Shown here: positions 12,147-23,880 of the stretch, piece by piece | Layout of the letters: each line of letters begins with the position of its first letter | How positions within the stretch are numbered: position 1 is the first letter of the stretch | Assembly (NCBI RefSeq): GCF_001949145.1 | Contig: NW_019091357.1 | Span: 1-64,000 of the forward strand | Direction of reading: 5' to 3' | DNA: 64,000 nucleotides | DNA from: Acanthaster planci | Taxonomy: Eukaryota; Echinodermata; Asteroidea; Valvatida; Acanthasteridae | Notes under the pieces: model-generated | Told to the model about the DNA's origin: nothing | Database searches by the model: none | The model's input: the letters and a program-made list of their open reading frames with translations, nothing else | Program-made: the position numbers and the translations under genes

Positions 12147-13601
12147 ATTTCCACTGTAGATTAGTCAAGATGTACCAAAAACTGATTTCACTCCTACTAA
12201 ATGTCCCGCAGTTAGAAGAAATGATCTCTTTCTCGGTTTCAGAACGTCTGCCGGAAGTAATGGTGCACACCATCAGCCACCGATTGCTTTTGGCAAGTAC
12301 TCGATTATATCGTCACCGCAATGCTAAAAGGTGTTTTTCTACGTACGCACCACGAAGAAAAGTGTAGTACATTGTAATAACAATTTTCTCCCGCCTCGGT
12401 GCTTTCTGACCTGAGTGCTAATCCCACTGTCCTTCTGGGTATACGAGCGGGTCATTTTGACTAATTTTTATCGCGCAACTCGAAAATTGAAAAATTGGGC
12501 AACAAAGCACAGAAATCCAGGATAAAGTCGCCATATTTGACATATTTTCAGTGTGACTCAGTGTGCGCTTTCTAGTAATCTGAAAAGGGTTTAAAATTAA
12601 AAGAAGTGGTGAAAAAAGTAATATTAAACACACTTTTAAAAGAATTTGGAAAAGGAAAGAATAATACAATATTTGACGATCGCAGAAAACAAACGAGTTG
12701 TTCTGACAAAGATAACTTTATTCCTGTAAAGTCTCATTTATAATGCCAAAATGTAGAAACAAATGTAAAACAAACGAGATTTGAGATGCGCACCTGGGTT
12801 CTCTGATGATGGTGTAAGTATTATAACAATAATGTTGAGTCAATGCCATTAGTTTTTGCGGGAACTGCTTTGGTATATCTGGTCTACCCATAAAACGAAG
12901 TGAATTTATAAATATTTATAACGAACAAAATTACAAAAAAATTATACTTGTGACCCAAAACCAATAACCTTATCTAGAATGTCTCCGATTAGAATGACCG
13001 CGCCGGTCGACAGCTTCTATCTCATAATTTCTGTTCATTCATTTGAACTCTAAGTTAAGAAAGAGAAATTTTGAAGAAGTAATGGTCTTCGTTTTTATTT
13101 GTGCTGATCTCCAATGTTACGGTAGTGGTAAATTTAAGCTGTGTTGCATTATACTCGAGGCTCTGTTAGATGAAGCGGGGTGTCATTATTCCCTTTTACT
13201 CATTAGTTGATCGAGCAAGCAACAGTTTCAAGACGACGGTTATGTAGAAATTATTTTTCAATAGTACTTTATGAAGAGTTTATAAGGTTCTTACACTTAC
13301 AATAAAACTGTAGAAACATGGTACCCAAACCATATGTGCTTCCATTTCTAAATTACGTTATTTATAATCTTTAACAATTCTTTTATTGTACTTTTTCAAG
13401 TGATACCTTTCTCGCCATATCATGTAAACATACGGAAAGTGTAACGGAAGAAGGTTGTGAAAACGTTATCCTTGGTCATAATTACTGTCTAAAGGGGGTT
13501 ACCTAACATAAAATTTTCTTCACTACGAATTCCTTTCGTCATCAAGGTCGCTTGCTTTGAGGACAAACTCCCCCGTAAATACTTTTTATGAATATGTACA
13601 A

Positions 13602-13641
13602 NNNNNNNNNNNNNNNNNNNNNNNNNNNNNNNNNNNNNNNN
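13602..13641. other. assembly gap (40 N)
   Basis: A run of 40 N. It abuts a perfect inverted repeat, which may be why the assembly failed here. Confidence 0.98.
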
Positions 13642-13701
13642 GTGTACTCTGTCCGTCTTCAGGAGTCTTTAGGCAGTCTCCTGAAGACGGACAGAGTACA
13701 C
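13642..13701. repeat. perfect 24-bp inverted repeat beside the gap
   Basis: A 24-base arm at 13642-13665 is exactly reverse-complementary to 13678-13701, with a 12-base loop between. It begins directly at the gap edge. The right arm runs on into a sequence (about 13702-13800, containing TGTTCGAAACGTCGAGTT) that resembles dispersed retroelement tails of marine invertebrates. It is either a genuine fold-back or an artefact of joining opposite strands. Confidence 0.75.
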
Positions 13702-14646
13702 TGTTCGAAACGTCGAGTTATTCCCCGGTTCTTCTCAGAACCACATATACTCAAAGAAGAGATAAATACATGGTGTTACCGCAATCTTTACTATAGATGT
13801 ACAATTTAGTAGCAAAAATGATCCACGTTAAGGGCGAATGACGCACTATGGAGTGGAAAACATCCGTTGTGTTATCATTTCATTAAAACGTGCATCATCC
13901 CCCATAATGCCGTCATCTGGCTCCCTTTAAACGAGCACTTCTTTGTAAACGTTACAGACCAAAATGGGAAATTCAATTACGACCGATGGCTTACATTCAA
14001 GTACAGTATGCCGTCCTACGTGCATGTACAATAGGCTTTTCAGAATCTTTTGGACCACTGTCAACCATTTTTGTTTGATTCCGGTTACTTTCACCGCAGT
14101 AAAAGTTTATGACGGCTGGCTGACTCACTCCCAAATATGGTTAACTCCTAGACGCGCTTTCACAAGCCTTTCTTCCTCTCTTTTCTTTGACTGTTTACCA
14201 ATGCTATTATCCCGTCCTAAAATATGCAACCTTTTCACGCCCTCTGTATACCAAACATATTCAAATAACGCTATTCACATTCAAATATTTAATCTTTTCC
14301 CAGCAAGCACTGAACCGAGAGGCCTACTGACGTACCGCTATTGTAAAGTATTATACCTGCTATGAGCTCTGTTGGGCCTGCATATCAATACTGCGCTTAC
14401 AAGCACAGTCAAGAGAACTCGATTGGGTCAAGAGCAAAAGCCGCCCCAGATGTGTTACCGAATCCTAGCGTAATAGCAACATCAGAATCTGCTCTAGTTT
14501 TCCTAAACAGCGTTAATTGCAAAACAGGTTTCGATAGTTTCGTGTTTGTAAGTACAGAGCACCGTGGTTCATTTCCCCGTGTAATCACAAGAAGCAACTC
14601 GCTGAAACGTGGGCCGCCAGTCGGAGATATTTAGAGAACTGATACG

Positions 14647-17600
14647 ATGTTGAAGGTTGCCGTATGCATTTTGGTTGTGACTTGTTCGTTTGAATCAGGA
14701 TTTAGTCAAGACCCAACAGGTGAGGAATCATCCTGACTAACATGATTTGCAACCAAGACAGTAATCACAACTGGGATATACATTTCTCCATTAAACATTC
14801 GTGCTATGGCATTTCTTATACGTGTATTCACTTTGGTTGCCAAAAGTAAAGTGTCATCAATAAAACTGAAATAAAAACTACAGCCTGTTTTATAAAGAGC
14901 AAAAAAGTGCCACAGACATAGCACTGTAGTTCTCTCCCATTTGGGCCACGCTAAACTATGTTATTAGTCATGGTTAAGATGAATCTTTGGTTAACAAAAT
15001 CATACCGTGCACTGTATGTCCTTTAAATGACTGGTTTGCTTTGTTTTCCTTGGATTTATAGTTATTTCCTGAACATTCATCCGTGTGCAATGTCGATGTT
15101 TTCTAAATCACCGCAATCAATTTTGTTCAGCACCACTCTTTTTACATAGAACTGTCTGGTGGCACCTCCTTTACAAATGTTAACCCTTAAGACTCCCTGA
15201 GTGCTAGGCGAGTCCGCTTGTTCCAAATGTTTTGATCGAACTAATCACAATCCTGCTGTGAACGCTCTATTCATAACTTTATATCAAAGCTCTTTCAAAG
15301 GAGCTCCTCATTGGGTGAACTAAATTTCAATACGCATTTTCCAAAATGTTCGTATTTCGTTTTCTATTTGGAATGAAAAATCATGTACCACACTGTGCTC
15401 AGAAATGTCTGCTTGTGTCATCAAAGCGTGATGGCAATGCTAATGATCATCATTCTTGGATTAACCTTCAAAGCCAATTTACGCGTGAAGCATTCGTTTT
15501 CAGAATGGATTTAATATTAGAGTGCTTAGCTGCTTTCTGGAGTTGACATATGCTCCTAAAAGCTGCATGTCATATTTTTCTTTCAGATATTAACCATGGT
15601 TGTTATTTTGACCATTCTCAACGGGCACTGACGGATCTCATCACCTGTGATGATGCAAGGGATTCGTGTCATTCGTCGTGTGGAATTGAGCATTCTTACT
15701 GCCAAAGCACGGGAATGACCATTGATCTCTGCAGGTCTCTCTGCAGGATAAGAAACCTCCGATATTACGCTCTGGAAGCCGGAAAACAATGTTTTTGTGG
15801 AGGTGCCCTCTCAAATCCATTTGCATACGGAAGGGCAGATGGGGCTACAACCAACTGTTCCCATCCTTGCACTGGTGATGTAAATAAAACGTGCGGTGGG
15901 GAATTCAAAATGCAAGTCTATGAATTTAGAGGTAAGAAGTTACCTTATTATTTTAAACACCATGAAATGTATTGTTTGATAAAAACTGAGGATTCATGAT
16001 CAATGATGCATTAAAAATAAACTTACATGTATAAACTATAATTTGTATGTCCTAATTAATTCACCCAATCTCAAATTCTTCCGATTACATTCAGTAATTG
16101 CTCGAGTCATAAGGCCTCTCAAGGCCCTGGCAAAGATACTCATTCACTTTCAGTTTACATAACATGTCTAATTCATCGCTTTTATTGCACCATCATGCAT
16201 CCCAATTTTATATCTCAAATGTGTCATTTTTTCACTCTGTAGGTCCAGTGGATGGCGCGGACTGTTTCCATCCAGGTTTTGTGGAGAACTCTTATATATC
16301 GGATGGTGTGGCCATTACAACCGGAAATAGGCTCAATTTCATCTGTCTGCCCTTACATAAGATTACTGGGGAGGCACAACTCCTTTGTCAGTCCAACAGG
16401 ACATGGGTACCTGCTGTGCTCCCAAGCTGTAGCTTCACCGGCGTATCAGAAGGTAGACAAGCCAACACCAAACCCAAGCGGACACGTCCGTTACCCATCC
16501 ATTATGGTAGTACTCATTGTAACAGGTGATATGGTTGGGTGGTGGAAGATCGTGAAATACATGCACAATCCTCCCCACAACTAAACTCGGCCTAGCATTG
16601 TAGGCCCTGTTGTTTTGGAAGGAACGAATTTTTTTTTTAAAAAAGGCCTATACGTATTTGGATCTTAGTCACAGTGTAACTTTCGCCTCACATTTTTGCA
16701 ATCAATGGTGAGGATTGGGCCTTAAGATTTTGATGGTAATGATGTGAGGTAACTGCACGCAAATGTTTACCACAAACAACTTCCAGCACCTGTGTTGAGT
16801 TGATTTGAGTGTCGCTAGCAGTGGTGAAATTTTTAAGGATCAGAGTGGGCTTTCTGTGAGATCGGTTTGTGTGCATAGGTATATAAAAAACTTACTGATC
16901 CTGTTTCCCATATATACAATCACTCATTGACGAAGAGTTATTTTTTCATGACAGATACTACGACGGAGGTTGTAAAGACTACGCAAATTTTGAGCACCGC
17001 TCAGACTACTACGGCATCAGTGCCACTAACCTCTATAACTGGTAAGATTACTCTGTTCATTCCAGATTATTACCAAGGCATTTAATCCTGCAGAAGTACT
17101 CTTCTTTTCTGAATGGAATAAAGTCAGTTCAGTGCCACTGATCCTAAAAGCTCTATATAATCCTTAAGCATACAAAAAGTTGTCAAACGCATGGTGTAAG
17201 GTGTTTATAAGCCTACATGTACTTTATCAATGTTTGGAAAGCCTTTACTTTTACGTCAAACATTCCCATTTTCTAAGAAAACCTTTTAGCACCTTTCAAT
17301 ATGTTTCTCTCTCTGCTTCCGTTCGTCACTTTCTGATTCCACTATCTTTAACTAGGAAACCTTCCACTTGTTTGTTCAAAAGGGTAATCTAGCGAGGGGA
17401 TAGTAGTCCTGAAGACGTAACAGTGAATAATTGAGCCTTTTCCATTTTCTGTGACAAATTGACTCACAAATCTTGAGACGGCATTAAAAGTCGTGACTGC
17501 GTTTTATAACAGTAGTGCTGCAATCACACGTGACAGCCTTTATGTCATGTCAGTGAACTTTGGATTGGTTTTTCAATGATCAACTCATAAGAAGTAGTTT

Positions 17601-19296
17601 TGAAACCTTTATGGAAATCAAAATTCAACTTGTATTCATGTAAGTATTTTCTTTGCAGCTGTCTTTTCCTTTCAAAATTGTATAATTTAGATTTTGTTTT
17701 CGGAAAAATATTTGTGATGGTAATATTCTGCATGTCGCACTTCTAGTTTTATTTTAAACTAGTTTTTCAAGTGAAGCAGCATCGTTCATGTCCTCATGTA
17801 AGTTGGTTGTACTGAAATTACCTATTACCTGAAAACTGTATCTTCCTTGTCAGATTTCCTACCATACATTATCGGTGGCTCGGCTTTACTACTCTTCATC
17901 CTGGTTGTGTGTTTAGTCAGCATATTTGTCTGCAAAGGAAGGTGGGTAAACTGTTTAAGAAACTACATGAATTAGCTTGCAGCTTGAAAAATTTAAACTG
18001 GGATTGGGGGCTTCTGAAGAAGCACAACTAAGCACTGTGGCTTCTATAGTCACTATCTGTAAAAAATACGCATTTCTCTATTGTGGAATTACATGTAATT
18101 CAAATTGTTTCGTTGCTGTATACGAAGAACATAATCATGTCAGGTTGTTTGCATAAGCTTTTGACCCGTAAAATAGGTATTTCTTTCCCTCTAAAATCCT
18201 ATCTGTAAGACCCAAGAATGCAAAACGATGGATTTCAAATCAATTAAAAACTGAGATGAAAATATTCCAAGGCTGCGACATTTTCACCTTTTGTTTGGCA
18301 TTTCAGTGCGTTTTACGCTCCAGTACCAAACCATATTTTCTAAAAGCAATTCTGAGTAAGAGTAGGCGAGTTCTGTTCATGACAAATTGTTTACTAAAAC
18401 CAAATATGGAAAATGTAAAGTTTTTCAGACCTTTTTCAAATAGCAATAGGTTAAATTTTTAATTTTTAACATGTCAATATGGCAAACAAGAAAATTAAAA
18501 CACATTATGGTCCTTTAGCCTTATAATTCAATCACTATTGCTCACGTAATGTGTTACTACCTCTGTTCATTTTTCTACATGCAGGAAGAGGTCTGGTAAC
18601 TCTGGTCAAGATATTCGCCTGAAGCCTGAGGCATCACCTGTTACGTTCATCAACACTGGATTCCATAATGATGAAAACGAAGAAGCTAAAGTGGAAATGC
18701 CAGATATCCTGTCTGAAGCCCGTAATGCATCCTCACCCAGTCCATCCAGCTTTTACCACACGCAACTCTCAACATTCTCAGAGGACCCTGTCTACTCTAA
18801 CAACGATGCAGTCCGTGCAAATGATACAAGTCCCACTACATATGCCAACGTGAATGAGGGAGTACCATCCACAGACAGCCCACCGAGTCCCATATACGCC
18901 AACTTTGAGACAGTCTTACCAGAGAGTAATTCCGGATATACTAAGCGGTATTCTGCTACCACAGATCGACCAAATCAAAAGCGTGGGTTGTCCTCCGACG
19001 ATCCTGTCGCAGTGCATGCCACTGGGAATCGCCGAGCTAAAAAGAATGCCACAGGGACCAAAGACTTGGTTGGGTGGAGTCGACCAAGTTCTCTTTACCA
19101 GCGCACGACACTGGATGACGATGATACTGAGTCCAATGAGGACAACACAACCATACAACCACATGACCTTTCTGCCGCTATCTACGCCCAAATCGACAAA
19201 AGTCGGAGAAGTGATTCCAGAGAAACTCTCAACTCCGAGCATTCAGGAAACTCCTTCTTTGCTGACCCTGCCAAATCATCAGCAACAAGACTATAG
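14647..19296 (+). CDS. receptor gene 2: WSC-CCP type I membrane protein with tyrosine-rich tail
   Basis: Six exons: 14647-14719, 15587-15931, 16243-16452, 16955-17041, 17854-17941, 18585-19296. They join to 1515 nt (504 residues). The order is signal peptide (MLKVAVCILVVTCSFESGF), WSC ~25-139 with the same 12 cysteines as gene 1, one CCP ~140-209, a Thr-rich stalk 210-238, transmembrane helix ~243-263 and a tail 268-504. Stalk and TM exons have exactly the same lengths (87 and 88 nt) as those of gene 1. Tail tyrosines are DPVYSNN (338), TTYANV (354, fitting the ITSM pattern TxYxxV), SPIYANF (372), SSLYQRT (439) and AAIYAQI (468). The last ~26 residues resemble those of gene 1 and end ATRL. 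The tail blocks QDIRLKP and NTGF are also shared with gene 1. AATAAA lies at 19325 and again at 20526. Gene 1 has one more stalk exon; I found no counterpart here. Confidence 0.85.
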
Positions 19297-22200
19297 ATTT
19301 GATGACGATTAAGAATTTCTTGGCAATAAAAGCACTTGTATCCCATCGACATCTGAAAAGTGTAACTTATGTGGATGTGTATCTGTTGCTTATGAAAACA
19401 CCAAGATTCGTCACTGGAAAATGGGTCAATTCGGGGTATCAAACAATTCGGAAAACAACCAAATCCATTTACCATCCATATAGGGATCATTACAACTATG
19501 ACAGGTTTCCTAAGATTTGGAGTAAGACTCCATTCAATTTGTGAAGATTTGATATTCGAATTGTCCGAGGATTACTTGATGATGTTCAAATCGTTTTACT
19601 TGCTGATTTTTGTGCAAATCATTTCCCTGATTGTGATTCCATTTGTCTTTAAAAGTCACGTGTCACGATTCATTGCTGATGACTTTACTGTGGTTATGCG
19701 TGTAACTACTACTCCTTCCTATTCCTTTGTGAAGAATTTATGCACCCATTAGATTTTTTTGGCAATATTTTAAAACCAAGACAAAGAACGGGTGTTCAAG
19801 ATCTATTCTTTGGATGGATCATTGTAACATTTATCACAAAGTCCTTTTTTGTTCAATGTTGCACGTTTTCCCTAGCTCATTGTAAAAAGTAGAGCAATTA
19901 TGTGTTTGAAAATACGAGTGTAAACCTATTGCAAGAAATACTGTATTTCTAGCAAATACACGGCGTATCAAAATATAGGAAATCCAAATTCAACCATAAT
20001 TTGTAGGAAAATTTCAGATGTCTTAATTTGCAATATATGTCCCAAGAAAGGCCTGAATCTATTCTTTCCAATGAAACCTTGATTATGTGCTCAATGTTAC
20101 GGTTAGACGAGTAACAATGCATCGTTGACCAGCAGGTGAAAGTTAGCATATGCTGTACAGTAGATGATACTTAGGCCAACGTACGCGCTTTTGAATGTAT
20201 GTAAGCTAATTTGTCACAGTGCAAATTTCACCCGCTAGTCAACAATGTGCATTGTTACTCGTTCAACCTCGACACGATGAGCACATAATTAAGGTGTCAT
20301 TGAATAGAAGACATTCAGGCCTTTCAGGACATATAATGCATTAAGAAATCTGCAGTTTTCCTTTAACGTATGGTTAAATTTGGGTTTTCTTGATGTTGCT
20401 ACGCCCGGTGCATGTAGATACACCCATCTGTGTCACGAAAGACACAGCTTTTTAAGTTAATGGAATATTTCTTTGTTAAGAGGTATTAAACTTTGAAGGT
20501 TGTACTCTATTACAAATTGCCATAAAATAAACACAAAACACTGGAAAGCTGATACTGAGTAGGAAAAAAGTGCGATCGTAGGTTCGAGAGCTGCCGATAA
20601 TCAACCAATGTAGTTCTATCAAAACCGCAGAGGTTAAGCATTAAGATTTTCTAATGTTCCCATATAATTATTCGTATTATAGTGCATACTTTCAAACAAA
20701 CATAATCGTATTTTCTATAGTCATTTGTTAAATATTTTAATCCTTTCCATAAATGGACATTTATGTAATTATTATAATCAGATCTGCAGATTTCGATAAA
20801 TTTATGGACTTGTGTGTAGAGATAGAGTTGATTGTAAAATTTTAGCATAGCTATCCTTTATTATTTAGGCTTAAATGCATTAATAAGTATTAATATTCGA
20901 TTAATCACAAATGTAATACAAACAGTATTTTACTTCAACCATTTTTATATGAACAATTGAAAGAGTAAAGCTATATACACGTAAAGAGAAAATGAACTAG
21001 AAACTTCACATGTAGCTTTTTTCCTATACATCATGCACCAGCTTCGATTTCCTATATCACCCAATAACTTGAAAACACATCGAAATTTTGGGAAATGTCA
21101 TTTATACAAACGATATTTTTCCCTGCTGAAAATTTGATACATTATCTGATACTAAAAATACCAGGATAAACTGATCACCGCCTTAAAAAGCATCGCACCT
21201 TAAAAGGCGTAGTCTGTCGGTGAATCATTGATTTCCATGGTTTAATTAACTTTACAGCTGTTCGTTTGGCCCTTTGTCAAACAATAAAATCTGATTTCGC
21301 AGTAGTTGCAGAATAAAGTCAGCGCTCATATATCATGTTTGGCTGTAACACCTGTTTGAAACAAATCAAACGGTCACAAGGACATTAATTTTGGTGGTTA
21401 AATATAGTACCACGGTGTTTTGCGATGGAGCAACATTCACCAACGATTACGAACTGATCGAGCATGCCTGAAAGACAAATTTCATTTTTCCTCACATCTC
21501 TCAGTATGATAACATTTTTACAAATAATCAGGGTGGTCATTATCATTTTTATAATTTTCAACAAATTAGTGGCTGGAAATGTATAGGGTGTATCTATCCG
21601 CCCCGAGCTAAAGTGCACCCCCAGTCGGCGAAAGAAAGACGGATGGTTACAAGCGGATTCTTGCACGCGTTCTGCGTGTACACAAAGACCATACAGTAAG
21701 GAAAAATCGTTACGCGTAGTCGGTGTCAAGCGCGCCATTGATAAACGCGCAGCTATGCCGTGAGTACCAAAAAACATGCCCTCTTTAGTTTCGCCCGGAG
21801 CGGATAATTAGTTGATGGTTGATATATTGTTTTTACACTCAAGTGAGACAGTACCGAGGAATGTAATTCCTTCGTACGTGTATGTCAACATCCAGTAAGG
21901 GGATATTTTTTCTCCACAGTTGCACTTAAGGTATTTCAGTAAAGGTAATTCCTCATAAATCCACAGTTGAGATACCATTGCTATTTCTACATTGTAATGT
22001 ATGGAACAGGGGCGCAGATGTTCATTTCTAACAGAAAATTCTGACATTTGACAGGCGCCGAGCTTAATTTGATAAAGTCACTGGAAATTTCTCACGAAGT
22101 GGATCCTGCGAGTTTGTAATTGATTGATAATTTCCCCAGGGTGGATTTGTGTCCAACCTTTTATAAATAATGAAAGGCTTTTGATTGAACAAGGTGTGGT

Positions 22201-23880
22201 GCGTATAATTCTGTGTACATACCCATCGAGAATGCTTCAGTGGGGCATGATTTATTCTTATCTGCTTAATATGAAATGAAATAGTAATGAGAAAAGATGA
22301 ACGCAGGTCATTTGAGTGACAAAGCAATATGCGCAACTGCGCTATATTTGTTTTGACATGACTTTTACAATAATATTAATAACTGTTTGTGCGGCAACCT
22401 GTACCGCCAAGAGTCCTTCCATATCAAGCTGTCGTAAACTTGTCTTGTAAATGCATTATGACGGGCTTGATCAATATTTCCTCAGACAACAGCGAACTCC
22501 AAGTCACGAAGCGTAAGGTCAACCACTCGAAGAAATCGTTTATATTCAACCTAGTCTACCTATCGAGATAAATTCATTTTTAGACGCGTGACGCATGATT
22601 CATTTCACTAATATTAATAAAGCAGACTGACCATCATGTGGTCTGCAATTTTGAAGATCTCGTTTTGTTTAAAACACCTTGACTGATAAACTTAAAGCTT
22701 TAAGTTGGTTTTCTACAGTCAAAGCGATCCGTATTGATTGATTGTTCTTAAAATAATAAGCACGCATGTTTGGCGATTCATTCAGTACCACTCTCCTAGA
22801 AATCAGATTTGAAATAAGGACTGAAAGCAATACATACACTTTAAACCAGAAACCTAAGCAGGCCTGTCATTGTTAAAGGACCACTACTGAAATAACTTAA
22901 ACGAAAATGCACGATCCAGTGCACAAATGTCGACAAAACATGACTTCTCTTCGCTTCTTTCAACCAGCCACAAAATTGCTAATTTTAGGGGCTACATAAT
23001 AAAGAGATCAGAGTAAAAAACGTCATGGTCCAGTTTGCGCGTCATTACGTACTTCATGGAAATAAAAAGACTGTGCGGGTGGAGCTGCTAATTGTGCGGG
23101 TTACTATCACGATCCGCTATTGTTCTATAGGGTTGTGGCATGACAGTAGGATTGTGTGGGTGACTGAACCCGTTTCATGAAAAAAGCATGAAGGTAGGAA
23201 AACCAACTACCAATTTGAAAGATTCAAGACTACTGTTTGACCTGTTGAGAAATTCATCTCTGTCGACAGTTGTCTTTCATGTTTATCAACCTCCACGTTT
23301 TATTGTTGCTACATCCTGCCTCATTATGCCAGGAGCTACAGCTACCAAAACAACCTGACGAGGCATCCATTATCTACACGTTCGCAAAGGCACGGACAAG
23401 GACAATTCCAACAAGGTGAAATTTCCAGTACCGTCTACTCGTTGTGAATTGCCTGATTTGTGTTTATTTAGCGGGCGCGAAATAGAGTTGTGCAGCAGAC
23501 TGCAAACTTGTCGTCGGGGCAAACGTGCTACATTGCCAAGGTCCTTTGGATATCTAGTTGCGAATCGTCAACATTTGTGATGCACTGTATGTTTGAGTCA
23601 GTATGTGTCCATAGATTATTTAACTTATCCGCACAGGGGAGTTATCTGTGGCTTTCTAATGCATCGGTCAATCACTGGTCATCGATCGCGTGTGGATGAA
23701 ATAACCTGTGGATTTTGCAAGCATTCGATTATACCAGTGGTCACTTTCGCTCTTTGTTTCACGCTGTTGGGTCTTCGTTCAGTCCTTCCATTAAATATTT
23801 GGCGACTGATTCATCAGCAATTTATAAAGCGAATGTTGATCTAGGTTGCTCAGCAAAGTGTTAAGGAGGAAATACAAAGG
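19297..23880. other. intergenic region between genes 2 and 3
   Basis: About 4.6 kb without a recognisable gene. It holds the 3' UTR of gene 2, a large imperfect inverted repeat at 19961-20407, AT-rich sequence, and presumably the promoter of gene 3 near 23.5-23.88 kb. The short open frames show no domain features. Confidence 0.5.
19961..20407. repeat. large imperfect inverted repeat (fold-back element)
   Basis: The left arm (19961-20141) and right arm (20226-20407) are imperfect reverse complements over ~180 bases, matching for example at AAAGGCCTGAAT, TTATGTGCTCA and GAGTAACAATGC. They surround an ~84-base loop. There is no coding capacity. It is probably a fold-back MITE just downstream of gene 2; a transcript through it would form a long hairpin. 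Confidence 0.65.

Larger units (their letters stand above)
12147..14646. promoter_or_regulatory. divergent intergenic region between genes 1 and 2
   Basis: About 2.5 kb separates the start codons of two head-to-head paralogs. It should hold both promoters and 5' UTRs, possibly shared. No core promoter motif could be assigned by eye. It also holds a 40-base gap and a perfect hairpin beside it. Confidence 0.4.
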
